This document shows positions 34,801 to 51,497 of a stretch of 64,000 nt of DNA, in pieces (within the stretch, counting starts at the first letter, position 1; each line of letters begins with the position of its first letter). A program made the position numbers and the translations under genes. The notes below the pieces were generated by a model. That model was given only the letters and a program-made list of their open reading frames with translations. It did no database searches and had not been told where the DNA came from. This DNA comes from Druceiella hillmani. Lineage: Eukaryota; Arthropoda; Insecta; Lepidoptera; Hepialidae. Location of the stretch: contig JAYKKI010000039.1 in assembly GCA_039881145.1 (NCBI GenBank), positions 20,578,001-20,642,000 on the forward strand, in the 5' to 3' direction.

Positions 34801-35197
34801 TCATTGTTCACAGCAGCTCTCAATGGCTAGAGATTAGGAAGCCAGGCAGTAGGTAACAGAGCGTGTAATCCAATATTTTAAAATGAAACAGTTATTACAC
34901 CATCTTTAAAACTTTGATTACAGCATGATATTTTTATTACAACTTGATATTGCCACAACTAATGTTACTGTTTCTAGACAAACGGGTTATCATTCCTAGT
35001 GTTTTCTTTTTTCAGCATCCAATGTGCGACATCACATGAAGCTTATTAAAAACATGATAAAAGCAGGTGAATTGGGGCAGTTCACCATTTTCCAGTTGTT
35101 TAAGCTGCGAGCTTCATTTCTACTTCATTTTTTAGGCTTGATCATGAATTACACTGTTGTTCTGATTCAATTCATTAACATCGGTGATCTGTCTTAG
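31898..35197 (+). pseudogene. Gustatory receptor, subfamily A, recently inactivated (A2)
   Basis: Four-exon paralogue of gene A1: 31898-32657, 32774-32851, 33699-33852, 35016-35197. Exons 2-4 have exactly the A1 lengths (78, 154, 182). Exon 1 starts MSIHSFEDTLWPILVYQKSF, then a 1-nt deletion near 31963 shifts the frame into RKTANRIPTRFKLWCGKL. The rest of exon 1 is open, through NPNSNNHFTILLPLNENS. A second 1-nt deletion near the exon's 3' end (about 32637-32652, where A1 has NKMFEFQ) shifts it again. The exon 3 donor is C|ATAAGT instead of C|GTAAGT. The last exon is clean, with NYTVVLIQF. Three independent lesions in an otherwise open receptor suggest recent loss. Base-level assembly errors could explain the indels but less easily the donor change. 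Intron 3 is about 1.16 kb, against 6.1 kb in A1. Confidence 0.85.
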
Positions 35198-37804
35198 TTT
35201 GAAAATTATAATTCAGTTGTTTATCAATTTTAGACAATGTTAAACACATATGTTAAGTAAAATTCGAGATATACTTTCTTTGATTCCGTTGTTAATATAT
35301 AAAATATATCCACGGACCTGTTTCCAATCACATATTGAAAGCGTTCACAATTCCATAAGCATTCATGGTTGTAAGAAAAGTAAAGGTAGAAACAGTTAAT
35401 AAGATATAACAAAATGCAAGTAACAAATTTCCTCAATAAACAAATCTATAATAATAGACAATTCGACTATTTAATCAATGCCTGTACAGTATACACTAGA
35501 GAAACAATTCTTTTTACAATAATTTTAGCTTTAGTCACAAAGTATAAAATTTCTCTGAAAAATTATAGCTACATTTTTATTCTGACTGAAAGTATCCAAA
35601 TAGAAACATACAAACAGCATATATGCGTTCTATCAGATTGTCCATGTTCATGACAATCTGACAATACGGTAGTGCCTCAATCTCTTGATTAATGTTTTGG
35701 GAGAAACTGGGTAAATTGAATAGAGCATGAACTTTGCCGGCCATCCAAGCGGCACAATCCACCTGAGTACATGTAGCATTCCATCTAAAATTCAATACAT
35801 TAAACAACTTTTTCTATAGACTTAAAAAATATTTTAGATGAGCATTCTCGTACTCGTAAAGACTTATTGAAACAAGCCAAGTGTGTGTAAGCAAGCAAAC
35901 TTCAGACTTATCTCGGGTTTCGTCTTGAGCACTTGTTGGATATATGAATGGATGCTTGTGATTGAGTAGGAAACTCTTATCAAATTATTCGCCGTTATGC
36001 GAGCATATGAATGGAATATAAAAACCTGTACTGTAACTACTTAAAAAGTGAGTGTTTTAATGTGTGCATTAATTAATTGTTTTGGGTCAACTATTTTGTA
36101 TTTGTAACAAGAATGACTATTTATTATTATTTTAATGAGTTGACTTGTATTATTTATAATCATTGAAATTACATAATATAAATTTGCATGCTTTTCATTT
36201 AACAAAACCTTTGTACATGTTGTTGTAAAAATATTTTTCACACCATTACTTTATTAGTGACGTTTAAAGTATATACAAGCAGTGATAATCCAAATTAGTT
36301 TCTAAATCTCTGAATCAAGTGGTAAATGGTATTTAAATCAATTTTCATAAAAGGATTAGAGTACATTCTTATTTTACAACTAGGAATGATCAAATGGTAA
36401 AGAACTTATTATGTCAATTAAAGAATTTATTAAATATGTCAAGTGCGCCTTGTTGAGATTGGTTGAGAAACATTATAGAGTACTATTTGTGATCTTAGTG
36501 TGTCTTATGAAAAGTACACTACTGTGATAATTAGCCACCGGTACCAAAAACAAAAGCCCTTTTGTTCTCAACACGGGAAGCTAAGCTAAGGTAGCATTGC
36601 TTAGCTAATGCAAAGGTTTTGTGTTTCTAGGATTTTAGACTTTTTATTGAAATATAAAGGAAACATAAATCATTTTTGTATGAAAAATTGCAAAGCTGTC
36701 ATTTAAACAAAACAATTTTGAAGTGCGTATTTTTATTCCTCACCAATGATAAAGTTTTACACCTGGCATTAATAAAATATATCAATATGTACACACACAT
36801 GAAAAATGTAACAAGGTGAAGAAGCCAAAAGGTGAAACTTATGGAAAATAAAAATTGCAAATTCTCTAATTTTATTAAGAGAAAAGGTATTAAACTAAAA
36901 ATTATTACGTTATTTTAAGCAAATCATAATTTTTCACATTTTAGCAATTTTAAATCATAAAATAATTTAATTTATAGTACTTCAGGATACATTTTGTAAG
37001 ATTTTATACTAAAAATGATGTAACAAGAAAACCATTGGCATGTTTTGAATATAATTTTTTGTCACATTGTGAAATGTCGTAACCACCTAAAAAAGTTTTA
37101 TTTTCATCTGCACAAATAAATTAAAGGCAAAATAAAACAAATTATTCGAAAATATCTGGCAATATTTCTTAATTTTTTCAAAGTTTTTCTTAAAACACAA
37201 TGTATTTTCATGAAAATATCACTAAGCCAAAAAAATTACGTTCGTAGTACACAGGGACACGGCCGTATAACACATACAGTACCAAGTCTATATGCCAGCA
37301 GGACTCGCAGGTGACCAACGTAAAGTATACCTCCCCCTCCCATTGAATGATTAAAACTTACATACATTTTTCTATTCCTCAACTGTGTTTAACCTGAGAG
37401 TACATTTTTAAGAATTTTCATTTTTTATTTTTGCCTAAAGAAAAAGAAAGATCCATTCGAATATTCAAACTTCATTCTGATGTGAGTCTGGAATTGACTG
37501 CTTCATCCTTGCGGCAATGACTTAATTTGCAAAGCAATGAAATAATACTTTATTTATTGCGGCCTTTTTTCCTTGTTCTAATTTTTGTGGTAATGAGGTG
37601 ACCTGACAAGTTTTAAGCATAATTTAATTAGAAGTAACCAAACTGCGTGACTATACATTGTGTTGTTAAATTGGTATAGCAAGTCGGATCCTGTGAATTC
37701 CTGAATCCAAAATAAGATAATTAAAATCAATAATTTTTTTCACATCTCATCCCATCCACACTGAAGACACACAATATTAAAGCCACATAATGGGTCGAAT
37801 TTTA
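35198..37804. other. AT-rich intergenic DNA
   Basis: One less AT-rich stretch, at 35577-35807, is open on the minus strand (76 codons, including AAWMAGKVHALFNLPSF). I cannot assign it to any family. Nothing else is recognisable. Confidence 0.35.
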
Positions 37805-37881
37805 AACACTTGCACTTTGCCGCCAATTACTAACAATACATATGCTGTATTGTTAGTAATTGGCGGCAAAGTGCTAGTGTT
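37805..37881. repeat. Perfect 29-bp hairpin with 5-nt loop, extended stem of 36 positions
   Basis: The arms at 37812-37840 and 37846-37874 are exact reverse complements around the loop tatgc. Beyond a single T:T mismatch, six more base pairs form (37805-37810 with 37876-37881). It is not simple sequence. Its form resembles the hairpin at 15945-15997 but the sequence differs. Confidence 0.88.
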
Positions 37882-40800
37882 GTGGCCGTGCCATTAATCT
37901 AGCTCACAATGTATTTAAATAACATAAATGTGACTCATAATTACATATAAACATTTGCACATTCTCACAATTTATTGTCCCTAAGTCTCTCTTTCTTTAT
38001 GTTCTTTGATGACAACTCTGATAAAAGAGTAATTATATTTTTGATAAATTTAATATTAATAGTTTGGAAAACAGACACTGCCTCTCCTTCAGCAACTGTT
38101 CTTCGTGGGCTCCATTCACTTCTAAACAGTTTATTTTAATTAGTTTTGACACCCCTGTGCTAGTCCCAAGTTATTTGTGTTTTTATGGGGTAAATGCATA
38201 TAAAAAATGACATTGAGTCACATGGCTGAACCCACCCACACACGTTTTGTAGACACATAGTTATGTTGTAATACTATTGTTTCTATAATTTGCACATGTT
38301 TTGAAATGTAAAAACACAAAGAAATTAATACAACAACAGATAATAAACATGGAGGATAACAATACCAACATACCTAAAGCTAATTTGGTACTAACTGATG
38401 GATAATATATTATATCTAAATTAAAAATATACAAAACAAACGAAAAAACATAATCAGTATTCCTCTTCAAATTAGTAAAAAAAAGAGATAAGGTGTCATT
38501 TGTTGATACACATGGTAATGCATGTAAGCTGCATTCCGTGCAGACATACTTTACACACTTTGATTTATAAATGGATGGTGTTATGCAAAAAGTCTAATCG
38601 ACGTGAACATCACGAACCATACACCAAACATGGTGGTTTTTATTAAAGGTTTATTACTTTTGTGTTTAATAAAAAAACATAATATTTGGCCAATTTGTTA
38701 TACTAATAATTTGAAAATAGAAAAGAACCCGTTTTACATATTAGTCATTATTTCATCGCAAAACAAATAATCAGCCATTTTTATAGGTTATGTCTTTTCA
38801 TGAAATGTATAATTGCAAGTTTTCTATTTAATCACACTTGAATTTTTGTTGTAAAACTGTTACGAATCATTGCTCATTTTGAATTAATTTTATAATCATT
38901 TAAATTCATATTGAAAAACTAAGTGGCTTAAACTAGTTCACCTTGTTTTTACAAAACATTTTAACAAGCCAACCTTGATTTTATAAAAAATAAAATTGGT
39001 AAACTTTAACGAAAAGTAAAAAAACTCTGATAAAATATTTTTATATAAACAGTAATTTTATATTACTTGTAAATAATAGTTTTTATATAAAGTATAATCT
39101 GGTTTTAGTTTATTTTTGGTCTGTGTTAAATTCTGTTTAGCCCTCTGGCACTGACAGTAGATACATTTTGTGTATGATTAAAATATATTCTTATTTCCCT
39201 TTAATTTATCACCTGATTGTCAAAATTAAATGTAAATTAAAACAATTTAACCATATGCTAAAGTTTCAAAATGTCATTGTTATTATATTTAACTAATAAT
39301 GGCTATAAAGAAACCAAATTAATTAAAGAGAACTTATTCAATTAAGAAAAAGTAAAAACATTACCAATAAAAAGTAAAAAATTTGTGTATTGGTCAATTT
39401 TACCCGAACATAACTTAATGAGCACTCTCTATTTAAAATAGTTATTAAAATAATATATGACTTCTACTTAAAAATGTTATAAAATGTTCTTGGAGCTTCG
39501 TTTCGTTTATAAATTACATAGTCATAGGACAATATTTTGGTAGATTCATTCCATGAGTATTTAAGTAATAAAATTATTTCAAGGGTATATTTTCTCTGTC
39601 ATTTGTAACTGACAAAAATATTTCTAATGTTCTACATCATTGAACCCGATGACCTTTCTCATATTTATTTGAAATTTTGTAGACAATTATTGAAAAATGA
39701 GGCTAAATAAATTCATTTAGTTACTTTTCAGAGCAACTCCATTTCACTAAATAGATAAAAAGTTAATCGTATTCAATGTTATATGTGCATGAGAGATTTA
39801 TCTATTCAATACTATTTATTTTTTCATTAGTTAAATCATTTGGTGTTAATTAATAATTTGTTTAATAAAACCTTATTAATATTTTAGCTGACAGTAACTT
39901 AGATCATATATTTCCAAAAATTTTTTGAAAAATAATTAAATTTTTGTAAATTTCCCACATGATTATATCTATAAGAAATGGGCAAGTTATATTTTAAATA
40001 AAAAGTTTCATATTGTTATACGTTCTGTATATATTTAGTTTGTCATACTTTTCTAGTAAAAAATACAATCACAATACAACATGTTTACTACAACTAGCAA
40101 TGCAAAAACTGATGCTATATTATTGTTTTGAGAAATGACAACAATAGAGACAGAAACATTTTAACTTTTTGAAATTGCATATTTAATTTGTATCTTTATC
40201 ATTGTCTCAATTAAAGTTTAATTTGAATGATATGAATCAAGGAAGCATCTATATACCAATCCTAGAGGATTTACTGTTTGGTTGATTGTTTAATAAATGA
40301 GTTATCCAAACTTGATACATCACAAGTCTTTAAAATGTATGGAAATTGTCCTTTGAATGTATTCCTGACACTATTCTCACATTTCCTTTCCAAGAAGATG
40401 CAACTATTTTATAATTAGTCCACATACATTTTTTAGTGAACTAACCACGATCTATTTTAAAATCCAAGACATCCTGATCTCTTTATATAAGTAAGGCATA
40501 AAACTTATTTAGATTCTTTAATGGAATGTAATATATCAAACATAAAGTTATATATATATATAATAATCAAATTAATAAAATAATTCCAGCTCACGTTGAG
40601 TGTCGTATCTAAATAGAAAGAATAAAATGTACATTAAAAAATGTAGCTCAAATGATGGTGCAATAGGCAGAAAAAGTGTCAAGTAAAATGATGGTGCAAT
40701 AGGCAGCAAAAGAATATAATTATAATATTCGCCCAACCGGTTTTGAATAACATTGGTAGACATAATATTATTTATTTTTGACCCTTTCTTATCAATAATA

Positions 40801-41457
40801 TTCTGCTTATGTGATTGTTTCATGCCAAGAGTTGTATTTGTTTATTTCTCCAGCAAAATTATTCCAGAAATTGCAGTTACTTCTTGTATATAGGAAAATA
40901 ATATCAACGTCTTTTATATTCCGTACATAAGTATTACATATTTATACTTAACTTAGACAAACAAGGAAATCAACTTGGCCCATTCCACTTTTAAGAAATT
41001 CCTTTATGTATACCTTTATATGCGTATATATCCCTTATACCTTTATATGCATATATACCACTTCAAAGAAGAAGGAAGTGGAAGTGAAGCTAAACTCTTC
41101 TATCAAAACAACATTCCATCATTTCTGCTGCAGGAGTCCACAAGTCAGTGTTAAAGAATAAACAGACAGGTTATCAAGAGAAGTATTGTGACATATCACA
41201 TAGATTATCCATCAATAATATTATGATGTTAAGTTTTGTTTACAACTATCCCACTTAGATTACATAATTTGATATAACTTAAGAAAATATTTATGAAGTA
41301 GAATTTCCATGAAATTTTATTTTCATTGTGGAAAAGAAAAAAAACAAGGGAATTTTCTCAATGAACGTATATTTTGCAATGTAACAATTCATTGAAATTT
41401 TTATATTAAAATATATTTTACATATTTTATATTAAAATATATTGTTGTCATAAATAT
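37882..41457. other. AT-rich intergenic DNA
   Basis: No supported gene. A 21-bp direct repeat containing GATGGTGCAATAGGCAG occurs twice, at 40650-40670 and 40686-40706 (period 36). A short degenerate tandem of TATACCTTTATATGCATATA type lies near 41010-41060. Confidence 0.4.
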
Positions 41458-41607
41458 GTGAGGTTAGATCGATAATTGGCATTACTATTTTATTAGCTTT
41501 AGCATCTGACAACAGCCATGACATTGAAGGGTTTCCACCTCCCCAACACCCCAGCAATTGAACTAAGGACACAAGCCCCCTGGGTTGGATGATTCGTTTA
41601 TCTCCAC
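41458..41607 (-). repeat. Dispersed repeat of about 145 bp, copy 2
   Basis: Its reverse complement aligns with 18435-18580. Matching stretches on the minus strand include TTAGTTCAATTGCTGGGGTG, TGTTGTCAGATGCTAAAG and ATTATCGATCTAA. It sits in intergenic DNA between A2 and the Gypsy relic, so the repeat is not specific to GR introns. Confidence 0.7.
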
Positions 41608-42039
41608 CTTAGCTTTGTGTTGACCGTGAGTTGTATTAATGCTCATTGTTGCTTGGTGATAGTTAATGTATTAAACAGTACAATTACAGTTATTGGTATT
41701 TAAAGACATAACCTATTCACATATGTATATGCAAATTATCAATTTACAAGCCAAAATTACAAGCCAAAATTAAATAAAACCTTCAGAAATAGATAGAGCA
41801 ACATCTTATTGGATTTATAATAATGTTCATAATTATATAGTGCTTACACTACAAACTACAAAATTGTTTAGACAAATATAATGAGAGATGTTAATAAACA
41901 ATTGAAATATATAAACAATGAATAACTAAAAAAAGAAAGAATTAAGATTAATATTTGATTGAATATTATTTTCTATTTCCCATGAAGAGGGCATTCTACA
42001 TAACCTTATTTAATCTTGCAAGTTTATATACCTATGTAC

Positions 42040-42180
42040 AAATATATATATATATATATATATATGTATATTTGTATGTATGTATATTTGTATATGTAAA
42101 TATATATATATATATATATATATGTATATTTGTATGTATGTATATTTGTATATGTATATGTGTGTATATATGCATATATG
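42040..42180. repeat. (TA)n-containing tandem duplication, period 58
   Basis: A unit of (TA)n followed by TGTATATTTGTATGTATG-type sequence is repeated twice, starting at 42040 and 42098. It ends in a TATATGTGTGTA tract. Confidence 0.85.
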
Positions 42181-42379
42181 GAATTGACAATTTAAATAAC
42201 AAACTTTTAATTAATAACAAATGTTGTTTCTTTGGTCAGTGTCAGGTAGTATAGTACTATTTAAGTTGAACTGTGTAATTATTCTCGTGTGTACTACTAG
42301 TACTAAAATAAACAAAGTTTCTTTTCAGAGCAACGCAATTGTTTAATTGAATTTCACCATTCCTAATAAGTTCGAAGAA

Positions 42380-44515
42380 ATTGTCTAATATAATGACAAT
42401 TCTAGTTAAAATCAAGAAAAATGGAAAGACTACGCTTCAAATTTAAGATGAAAAAGAAATAGAAGACCAAATAGCAAAGTTAATTGATAACAATCTTATA
42501 AAGGAATCTTATGGTTCATTTGCGGCACCGCTTACATTGGCTTTCAAGAAAGAAGACAACAAAAGGTTAAGATTATGTATAGATTTAAGAGATCTAAATA
42601 AAATAGTGGTACCTCAAGCCCAACCATTCCCATTGATCTACGACTTAGTGATCAAGAAAAGAATCTCAACATATTTGAGTTCCTTTTCTTGACCAAGTAC
42701 TGGATTTAGTACTGAATATCAATTCAGAATTCTGGTCAATCAAGTTATAAATTGAAGATAGAAAGAAAACTGCCTTTGTAACACTGCAAGGACATTATCA
42801 ATGGACATATTTACTTCTTGGTTTGAAGACATCAGCAACTTTTTTTTCAAAGATACTAGGTAACATTTTATGAAAACACAAGCGTACAGGTTTTGCAGTA
42901 AACTACATAGATGATATACTTATATTCTCTAAGGCTTTTCTGAGCACATTAACCATTGAGAGCAGTTATTAGAAGCTATGAAAAAGGAGGGTTTTAGACT
43001 AAAGTTTACAAAATGAAGAGTTCAGTGAAATATCTAAGTCATATAATATAAAATAATACATTACGGCTAGTATGTGATAATTTAGTTTCAATAAAAGATT
43101 TTCCAATACCAAAAACTCAGGAAAATGTAGGACAATTTTTGGGGAAAATTAACTTCTATCATGAGCATATACCAAAAAGTGCAGTAATTTTAGAATCTCT
43201 TCATAATTTAATTACAAAAGCCAAAAATTAGTTCGGTCTGCAGATTGTCAAAAATCTTTTGAAGTCATAAAAAAATATTGTGCTCAGAGCCAATCTTAGA
43301 AATATTTGTTCAGAATGTGCCAATAAATATTCATACATAAATATTTATGCATCTTTGGAAGATATTGAGGCAGTATTAAAGCAAGTACAGCCAAATGGAA
43401 AAGAAAAACCAGTGGCATACTTTTTAAAAATCAAATCCAATGTTAAATGAAATTCAAAAGAAAGAAAAGGCGATTTATTTCGAATGTTTATCTATTAAAG
43501 AAGCAATAAGATACTGGCAATACTGGCTAATCGGTAAATTGTAACCTTTAGAAAATTTAAATATTACGTCTAGGACGGATGATGAGTTAGGAGATTTAAT
43601 ATATTACTTTTCACAGTATGATTTTAAAATAAAATATGTTCCAGGAAAAGAAAATATAGATTCAGATTGTTTAAGCAGGAACCCAGTATTGGAAGCAAAT
43701 GAAGACGCAGATGAGCAATTAAAAATTGTTAACATCATAAGATTGGATGACATTATAACAGATCAAGAAAACAATGCAGATATATAAAATAATAAATCAA
43801 AATTAATATCGAGACACAATATTTACCATAAAAAGGTTAGAAACATGAAAAAATTATTTTATCAGAAGACTTCAGTAAGAAACTTATTAAAGATATACAT
43901 GAAAATATGTGTCATATAAGTGTAAAACATATGCAAAACAAAATTAGTCCATTATATACAGCAAGAAATTTAATGATAAATATTAAAAGACATTGTAAAA
44001 GTTGTGAGGTATGTATAAAAAATAAAACGAGAGGACAAGATAATTATGGTCTAATGCCACATTAAGGTCCTGCCACGAAACCTTTTGAAATAGTATCAAT
44101 AGACACAATTGGAGGTTTTGGAGGATCACAATCAACAAAAAGATATTTACACCTTTTAGTAGACCTCTTTACACAATATGCTTTCATTCTTACCTCATAA
44201 ACACAAAGTGCTAATGATTTTATTAAACTAATTAATAACATAACAGATTCTCATACAATTGGAATACTTCTCACTGATCAATACCTGGGAATTAACTCAA
44301 AACATTTTTATATAAAAAAATCAATACCAATGGCATTTACTGCAGTAAATGCCCCATTTTCTAACGGCTTAAATGAAATTATGAATCAAATAATTGTAAA
44401 CAATATTAGATGTAAAATAAACGAAAAAAGTAATAAAATGGCATGGACAACCATTGCTCATAACTGCGTAGGTGAATATAATAATACAGAACATACAATT
44501 ACTGGCTCTTTGTAT
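42380..44515 (+). mobile_element. Ty3/Gypsy-type LTR retrotransposon pol relic
   Basis: Degenerate pol region with domains in Ty3/Gypsy order. Reverse transcriptase: LIDNNLIKESYGSFAAPL then KRLRLCIDLRDLN near 42480-42600, and the catalytic box YIDDILIFS near 42904. RNase H-like remnant follows at about 43320-43680, including a YVPGKENIDSDCLSR stretch typical of its end. Integrase comes next: an HHCC zinc region with CKSCEVC (near 44000), the core SIDTIGG (first Asp, 44098), LLTDQY (second Asp, 44269) and NGLNE (Glu, 44363). Numerous stops and frameshifts break it. No gag, protease, env or LTRs were identified, and reading ends where a miniature mariner begins. It lies downstream of GR gene B1. 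This is an inactive internal fragment. Confidence 0.85.
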
Positions 44516-44812
44516 GTATGTCTCTTTTTTTCCAACTGAACTAAAAAAACCACCATTTTTGACGTGCAGTTCTTATGTAACAGTCGTTTGAGTGAATTGA
44601 TGTGAGTGTTTTTGTGAAAATGGACAAAATCCAGTATCGAGCTGTCATTAAATATTTCTTTTTGAAAGGCAATGCGCCTAAGCAAATCAAAGATGAGTTG
44701 GATTCTGTGTATGGGGAGTCTGCACCATCATTTACCACAGTGAAATTTTGAATATTTCAGAATAAATATCTTCTATCTTTATTAGGTCGGAAACTTTTTA
44801 GACCACCCATGT
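44513..44812 (+). mobile_element. Miniature mariner nested in the Gypsy relic
   Basis: A deletion derivative of a second mariner family of about 0.3 kb. It keeps the first 43 codons of a transposase from 44620 (MDKIQYRAVIKYFFLKGN, then PKQIKDELDSVYGESAPSF, the first HTH). It then jumps directly to a 3' end reading TAGGTCGGAAACTTTTTAGA then CCACCC, a typical mariner terminal repeat. The left repeat is badly eroded (TCTCTTTTTTTCCAACTGAA). TA dinucleotides flank both ends. It interrupts the integrase region just after the NTEHTITG segment and is therefore younger than the Gypsy insertion. The family differs from the two larger mariners here. Confidence 0.7.
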
Positions 44813-44815
44813 ACA

Positions 44816-45173
44816 AAATAAATATTGTTAAAATAATAAATAATGTTAAGTTAAAATGTAAAGTAATTTATTAAAAATAAACAGAACATAATACCAACAC
44901 TTCATTTTTTAACATCTCTGAAAACTATATTTCCAGATTACAAAATAAACAATGGAAAAATATCTTTTTATCATAATAATTTTAAATATCATCCACCAAT
45001 ATATAATCAGAAGTTATAAGTAAAGTAATGCATAATCAAAACCTTTATTAAGTAAAATATTGTTCATAATAATATGTAGACCAAAAAAGAAGAAAATTTA
45101 GAAATGTAGGTACGAATTGCGTATCAATAAAAAGTTAAAGTAATCACATCATTAATAATTACAAAAATTAAAC
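44816..45173. other. AT-rich spacer between Gypsy/mariner nest and GR gene B1
   Basis: No Gypsy reading frame resumes beyond the mariner. This is likely 3' flank of GR gene B1 on the minus strand, with no clear polyadenylation signal. Confidence 0.4.
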
Positions 45174-48787
<3,614 letters not shown>

Positions 48788-51352
48788 TTTTCACGGAATT
48801 GACTGTTTCTTCTACAGAATACCAACAGAAAATGACAACCATCATTGGTTATGTTACCTATAAACGGCTCGGTCTACTTTGGCAAGGTTAACATGACAAT
48901 TTGTCTTCCTATATTAAAGTAATTGTCGATTATCGATTTTTTCCGTCTTGTTTGAAAGTATTTCTATTATTAGAGTAGGCCATATGTATAAGCTATGACT
49001 TTGTAATTTGTGAGTATTGTGAAGCTCTAAGTTTCCTTTTTGCTTTTATTGTGATTATATTTAGATATTATAGCTTAAAGTCAAGTTAGTATATTTGATT
49101 TCTATAAATAGCAATCAATTGTAAGTAAAAATCTATTGACCCGTTTATTTATTTAATAAATCTCTTAGTATATTTATTTCAGTATTATGCAAAATAATGT
49201 TGAAGTAATTATACCAATAATACAAGTAATTACACTAATTGTAGGGTACAGTACATGTACATGAATCAATTTGATTCCACATCTAACGGTATGCACACTC
49301 AAATATTCAGAACAGAATTATGTTCTACGTTGAGACATTGGTAGGATATTTTGGTAGCTGTAAAGACGATTCAAAGCCATGTACTGATAAATGTTCAAAT
49401 TGGTATCGAGCCTATGAAGGAATAAGAGGATAATTAAGAGCATCATATAATTATAAAGTGAAATAACAATGCAGGAGAAGTAGCAGTGAGGTAGCCATAT
49501 GTTGGCAGAAATATATTTCCTGATATCCATCGTGTTACATGTTCTTTATGAGTTCTTATATGTTGAGAAGCACTTCCAATATAAAGAGTAAGTTGAAGTA
49601 GAGTTTGGCGAATACCAGTTTTGGTTTAAATTGGATGAAATTTTTTGTATATTTACACAACTAGAGGACGTTATTCGTGTTATACATTGTGTGACTCCTT
49701 CAGGGTGCAATTTTTGCAATTTATTTCAAGTGAAATATTGATCAATGAAAAGATCAATATTTTACTGTAGATGAAAACAGCTATCCAGTATCCACTAGCT
49801 GGGGTGTATCAGTTATGTACAACACAGAAACAAAATAATTAACCAACATTCTGTTGCTTAATCTACCGGTATGAATAGATCAAATGATTTGATCTATTCA
49901 AGAGTCACCATATAGTTGATAAATGGATAAAATAATGGTGATGGCGGCGCCAGTCAATAAGATAAATTTCATAGAGTTTTATATTATCTATATTGTATGT
50001 ATTTTTAATGAAAATGAGAAACAATGTGCGAGGGACAAATACAATTAATTACATTTGAATTATCGAAAAATTAATTTTGAATTGGCACGAAAAAATTTCA
50101 TAAAGTAATACATAGCCATCTAGTTGATTTCTAATAGAAATTTAATTGGTGTTTCACTTAAATATACGATACCTTTTAAAATACACTTGATTTCTTTTTT
50201 ACTTTGTCTAGTATTAATTGTTGATTCGAGACAATCTTCAAAAAGAAAATAGAAAAATGAGTTTAAAGTAGCTTATTTTAAAATATTGAAATAAAGGAAA
50301 AATAAGATTTAAGTCTAATAAAATAGCAAAAAGTAATAATACTCATCAATTGTGTAATTGAATTTTTTTTATTCTCCTAAATGACATGGTTGATACAACA
50401 CATAAAAAATTATATAAAGGATTGTAGAAATGTTGGTTTAAAAGAACAATTAATTATGTGCATAGTTTCTCAGAAAATAACAAGAAAATATATTTAAGGT
50501 CTGCTAATTGGTTCTATTGTTTCTTTTTTCATTAAATACTAAGTTACTAGCAATCTTCATGTTTTTAATACATTCCTAATTATAAAATATTTCATTACAC
50601 AATTCCGATGATAATTTTTTTGCTTAAGTCACCCTTTTTTGTTTTGCAACTAAAAAATGAATAAGGATTATTTCCACGAATATTATAATGGTGTTTCGGT
50701 TGGAAAACAATTTTTGATATAAAAAAGTATAAAAAAATCTTTCAAAAGAAATGAAACATGATCTGACAATAATATTAAACTATTCATTACCTTCCTTGAA
50801 ACAACAAATAGATGGTCTTGGGTGTATTTCAAATTGCGTTAATGATGTATCAAGATGAAAAGCATATTAATTGGGATCTAGGTACAATTGAAATAGGATA
50901 TAGACATAATTTAATGTTTATGCAGACTAGGTAATGGATAATAGGTAGTGTATGATATATAGATATGGACAACTAGTTTGCCAGGGTCTCATTGGTCGAA
51001 GAACTTCTTGCAGTACCTAACCTACTTATTGTCGGCACTATAAAAGCTAACAAGCTGGAGATATTCATTGAAACAAAACCTTAAAACATTTAGTTCTGAA
51101 TTTGTTTATAAGGTTAACATTGTTTGGTTTATTACTATCCCAACAAAAAGAAGGTAATTATCGTTAATAATGCACCATATGTAGAACTGGTGAACATGAA
51201 GTTTTAATAAGTGGTGTTTGTTGTTAGTAATGTAGTATATACCTTACATAAGAAACAATAATTAAAGAGATGGATATAAACAAAAATTAATGGACCTACT
51301 ACAGAAAAAAAATATCCAATATCATGGTTTGTTGTTTATGTTAGACACACGA
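48788..51352. other. Intergenic DNA between divergent GR B1 and relic A3
   Basis: It should contain the B1 promoter. A near-palindromic TCGATTATCGATTTT lies at about 48926. A TATA-like CTATAAAAGC occurs near 51040 in slightly G+C-richer DNA. Two hairpins are present: 10-11 bp arms near 49735-49765, and one with 13-bp arms at 49872-49900. The subfamily A core AGGTGATAAA is not found before B1. No gene was found. Confidence 0.35.
49872..49900. repeat. Short hairpin, 13-bp arms, 3-nt loop
   Basis: Perfect arms at 49872-49884 and 49888-49900 around tga. Confidence 0.75.
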
Positions 51353-51379
51353 GAGCTTCCTTAAGGTGATAAACTATGG
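51353..51379 (+). promoter_or_regulatory. Conserved upstream element of subfamily A receptors (relic A3)
   Basis: Reads AGCTTCCTTAAGGTGATAAA, about 120-145 bp before the A3 start codon. The core AGGTGATAAA is unchanged although the gene behind it has collapsed. Further upstream, AATATCATGGTTTGTTGTTT matches the A1 region AATGTCATGTTTTGTTGCCT. Confidence 0.45.
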
Positions 51380-51497
51380 AAAGTTTACCCAAAAGACGAT
51401 TAATAAGTAAAGTATGTTTCACCTTTCTTTTTTAAATACCCAGTAAAACACTTATGCTTATTTTCAATTGGAACATTAGTATTTTTAAAGAATCAAT

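Noticed and set aside
35577..35807. 76-codon minus-strand ORF with relatively high G+C.
   Set aside because: No motif, splice-supported extension or paralogue in the window. It is left as unassigned sequence.
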